From Acidobacteriota bacterium (GTDB taxonomy: Bacteria; Acidobacteriota; Vicinamibacteria; Vicinamibacterales; JACQTH01): a stretch of DNA of 5,702 bases. The position numbers and the translations under genes were made by a program. The first letter of the stretch is position 1, and every line of letters starts with the position of its first letter. Under the pieces are notes generated by a model that did no database searches, was not told where the DNA came from, and saw only the letters and a list, made by a program, of their open reading frames with translations. Of the stretch, positions 4,786 through 5,702 are shown one piece after another. The stretch covers positions 1-5,702 of the forward strand of contig JACQTH010000637.1 of the NCBI GenBank assembly GCA_016210935.1, read 5' to 3'.

Positions 4786-5702
4786 ATGAACTTGAACCGT
4801 TTTACCGAAAAGGCCCAGGAAGCCGTGCTCGGCGCGCAGCAGCTCGCCGAACGGATGAACCATCCGCAGATTGAACCGGAACATCTGCTCCTGACGCTGG
4901 TCGAGCAGCCGGAAGGGATCGTGCCGGAGCTTCTGCGGAAGATGAACGCGAGCCCGCAGGACGTCGCACACTCGGTCCGCGGTGCGCTCGGCAAGCTGCC
5001 GGCGGCCTACGGCGGCGCGTCGCCGGCCCTGGCGCCGCGCCTTCGCCACGCGCTGAACACCGCGCAGTCCGAGGCCGAGCGGTTGAAGGACGACTACGTC
5101 AGCACGGAGCATCTCCTCATCGGCATCGTGTCGGAGACCGGCCGGGCCGACGCGGTGCGGATCCTTCAGGAACGCGGCGTCACGAAGGATGGCGTGTTCG
5201 AGGCGCTGACGTCCGTGCGCGGCAGCCAGCGTGTCACCGACCCGAATCCGGAAGGGAAATACCAGGCGCTCGAGCGCTACGGGCGCGATCTGACCGACCT
5301 GGCCCGCAAGGGCAAGCTCGATCCGGTGATCGGCCGCGACGAGGAGGTGCGGCGCGTCATCCAGGTGCTGTCGCGGCGCACGAAGAACAACCCGGTCCTG
5401 ATCGGCGAGCCCGGCGTCGGCAAGACCGCGATCGTCGAGGGGCTCGCGCAGCGCATCATCCGGGGCGACGTTCCCGAGGGACTCAAGAACAAGCGGATCG
5501 TCGCGCTCGACATGGGATCGCTCGTCGCCGGCGCGAAGTTCCGCGGCGAGTTCGAAGACCGGCTGAAGGCCGTGCTCAAGGAGATCGCGCGCATCACGCG
5601 CGTGCTCTGCCGCCGGCGCAAGAACAACCCGGTGCTGGTGGGCGACCCGGGCGTGGGCAAGACCGCGATCGTCGAGGGCCTGGCGCTCGCCGTCGCCGAG
5701 AA
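4786..5702 (+). CDS. clpB: ClpB-like disaggregase, partial, with anomalous duplicated Walker A region
   Basis: The frame starts at ATG 4786, four bases after the J-protein stop, and runs off the right edge after 305 codons. Residues 1-145 form a Clp N-domain with its two repeats (FTEKAQEAVLGAQQLAERMNH...EPEHLLL and LNTAQSEAERLKDDYVSTEHLLIG). NBD1 begins with RYGRDLTDLARKGKLDPVIGRDEEVRRV, then Walker A GEPGVGKT (207-214, K213, close to K212 of E. coli ClpB) and pore loop GAKFRGEFEDRL (F252). ClpB threads aggregated proteins through its hexamer with DnaK/J-protein help, and clpB is a known HspR target. Anomaly: after KEI (about 267) the expected Walker B FIDELHT segment is missing; the frame instead reads VLCRRRKNNPVLVGDPGVGKT, a second NBD1-type Walker A (286-293) more like ClpA. 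As written the domain could not be functional. An assembly join of two Clp genes is the simplest explanation. Confidence 0.85.
   Translation, partial: MNLNRFTEKAQEAVLGAQQLAERMNHPQIEPEHLLLTLVEQPEGIVPELLRKMNASPQDVAHSVRGALGKLPAAYGGASPALAPRLRHALNTAQSEAERLKDDYVSTEHLLIGIVSETGRADAVRILQERGVTKDGVFEALTSVRGSQRVTDPNPEGKYQALERYGRDLTDLARKGKLDPVIGRDEEVRRVIQVLSRRTKNNPVLIGEPGVGKTAIVEGLAQRIIRGDVPEGLKNKRIVALDMGSLVAGAKFRGEFEDRLKAVLKEIARITRVLCRRRKNNPVLVGDPGVGKTAIVEGLALAVAE
5365..5448 (+). repeat. First copy of Walker A coding repeat in the clpB-like gene
   Basis: This segment encodes residues 194-221 (VLSRRTKNNPVLIGEPGVGK and eight more). It matches the segment at 5602-5685 at 24 of 28 residues, with an offset of exactly 237 bases. 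A 23-base exact identity lies at 5419-5441 versus 5656-5678. This copy sits in its normal place in NBD1. Confidence 0.85.
5602..5685 (+). repeat. Second, ClpA-like copy of Walker A coding repeat
   Basis: This segment encodes residues 273-300 and replaces the region where Walker B should be. It differs from the first copy by Cys for Ser, Arg for Thr, Val for Ile and Asp for Glu. VLCRRRKNNP is the usual wording in ClpA proteins. Valine is mainly GTG here and GTC in the matching part of the first copy. This suggests a separate origin and not a recent tandem duplication. Confidence 0.75.

Noticed and set aside
5404..5664. Reading the two P-loops of the clpB-like gene as normal NBD1 and NBD2
   Set aside because: They are only 79 residues apart, both are NBD1-type in sequence, and Walker B and the middle domain are missing between them.
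1..5702. CRISPR array, tRNA, rRNA, insertion sequence or attachment site
   Set aside because: I saw no regularly spaced direct repeats, cloverleaf-like segments, transposase motifs or flanking target duplications.

Overview
This is a GC-rich bacterial window with tightly packed, partly overlapping genes. The gene set (an AmmeMemoRadiSam-type radical SAM enzyme, an HspR-controlled chaperone operon, a TerC family transporter) and the GC-rich repeats between genes suggest a soil or sediment bacterium, possibly Acidobacteriota. That assignment rests on general impression, not on a marker gene.

Layout. Positions 1-127 hold the edge of a probable minus-strand gene of unknown function. Positions 128-285 hold a repeat-rich intergenic stretch. 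Positions 325-1449 encode an AmmeMemoRadiSam system radical SAM enzyme, overlapping by one base (TAATG) with moaA at 1449-2513, which starts molybdenum cofactor synthesis. A convergent intergenic stretch (2514-2600) with a run of seven G-tracts separates moaA from a minus-strand TerC family membrane protein (2601-3377, TTG start). An 88-bp divergent region follows. It carries a clear HspR operator (HAIR-type inverted repeat) overlapping the -35 box of a sigma70-like promoter. That promoter drives hspR (3466-3798), a class B J-protein of the CbpA type (3798-4781, overlapping hspR by one base) and a clpB-like gene (4786 to the right edge).

How the genes work together. HspR, the J-protein and the ClpB disaggregase form a heat-shock operon that is probably autoregulated through the HAIR site; dnaK and grpE are not in the window. 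The two radical SAM genes form a separate unit with no AMMECR1, Memo or other moa genes nearby.

Most notable points. (1) The clpB-like frame breaks after the NBD1 pore-loop region: instead of the expected Walker B segment it enters a second, ClpA-like Walker A region, in frame and exactly 79 codons after the first. This is either an assembly chimera close to the window edge or a real gene fusion. (2) The hspR promoter places the transcript start at or next to the GTG start codon, suggesting a leaderless mRNA; a similar but weaker arrangement precedes the first radical SAM gene. (3) The HAIR site lies between hspR and terC and offers a -35-like box on each strand. I found no CRISPR array, tRNA, rRNA or insertion sequence, and nothing that amounts to a convincing new multi-gene system.
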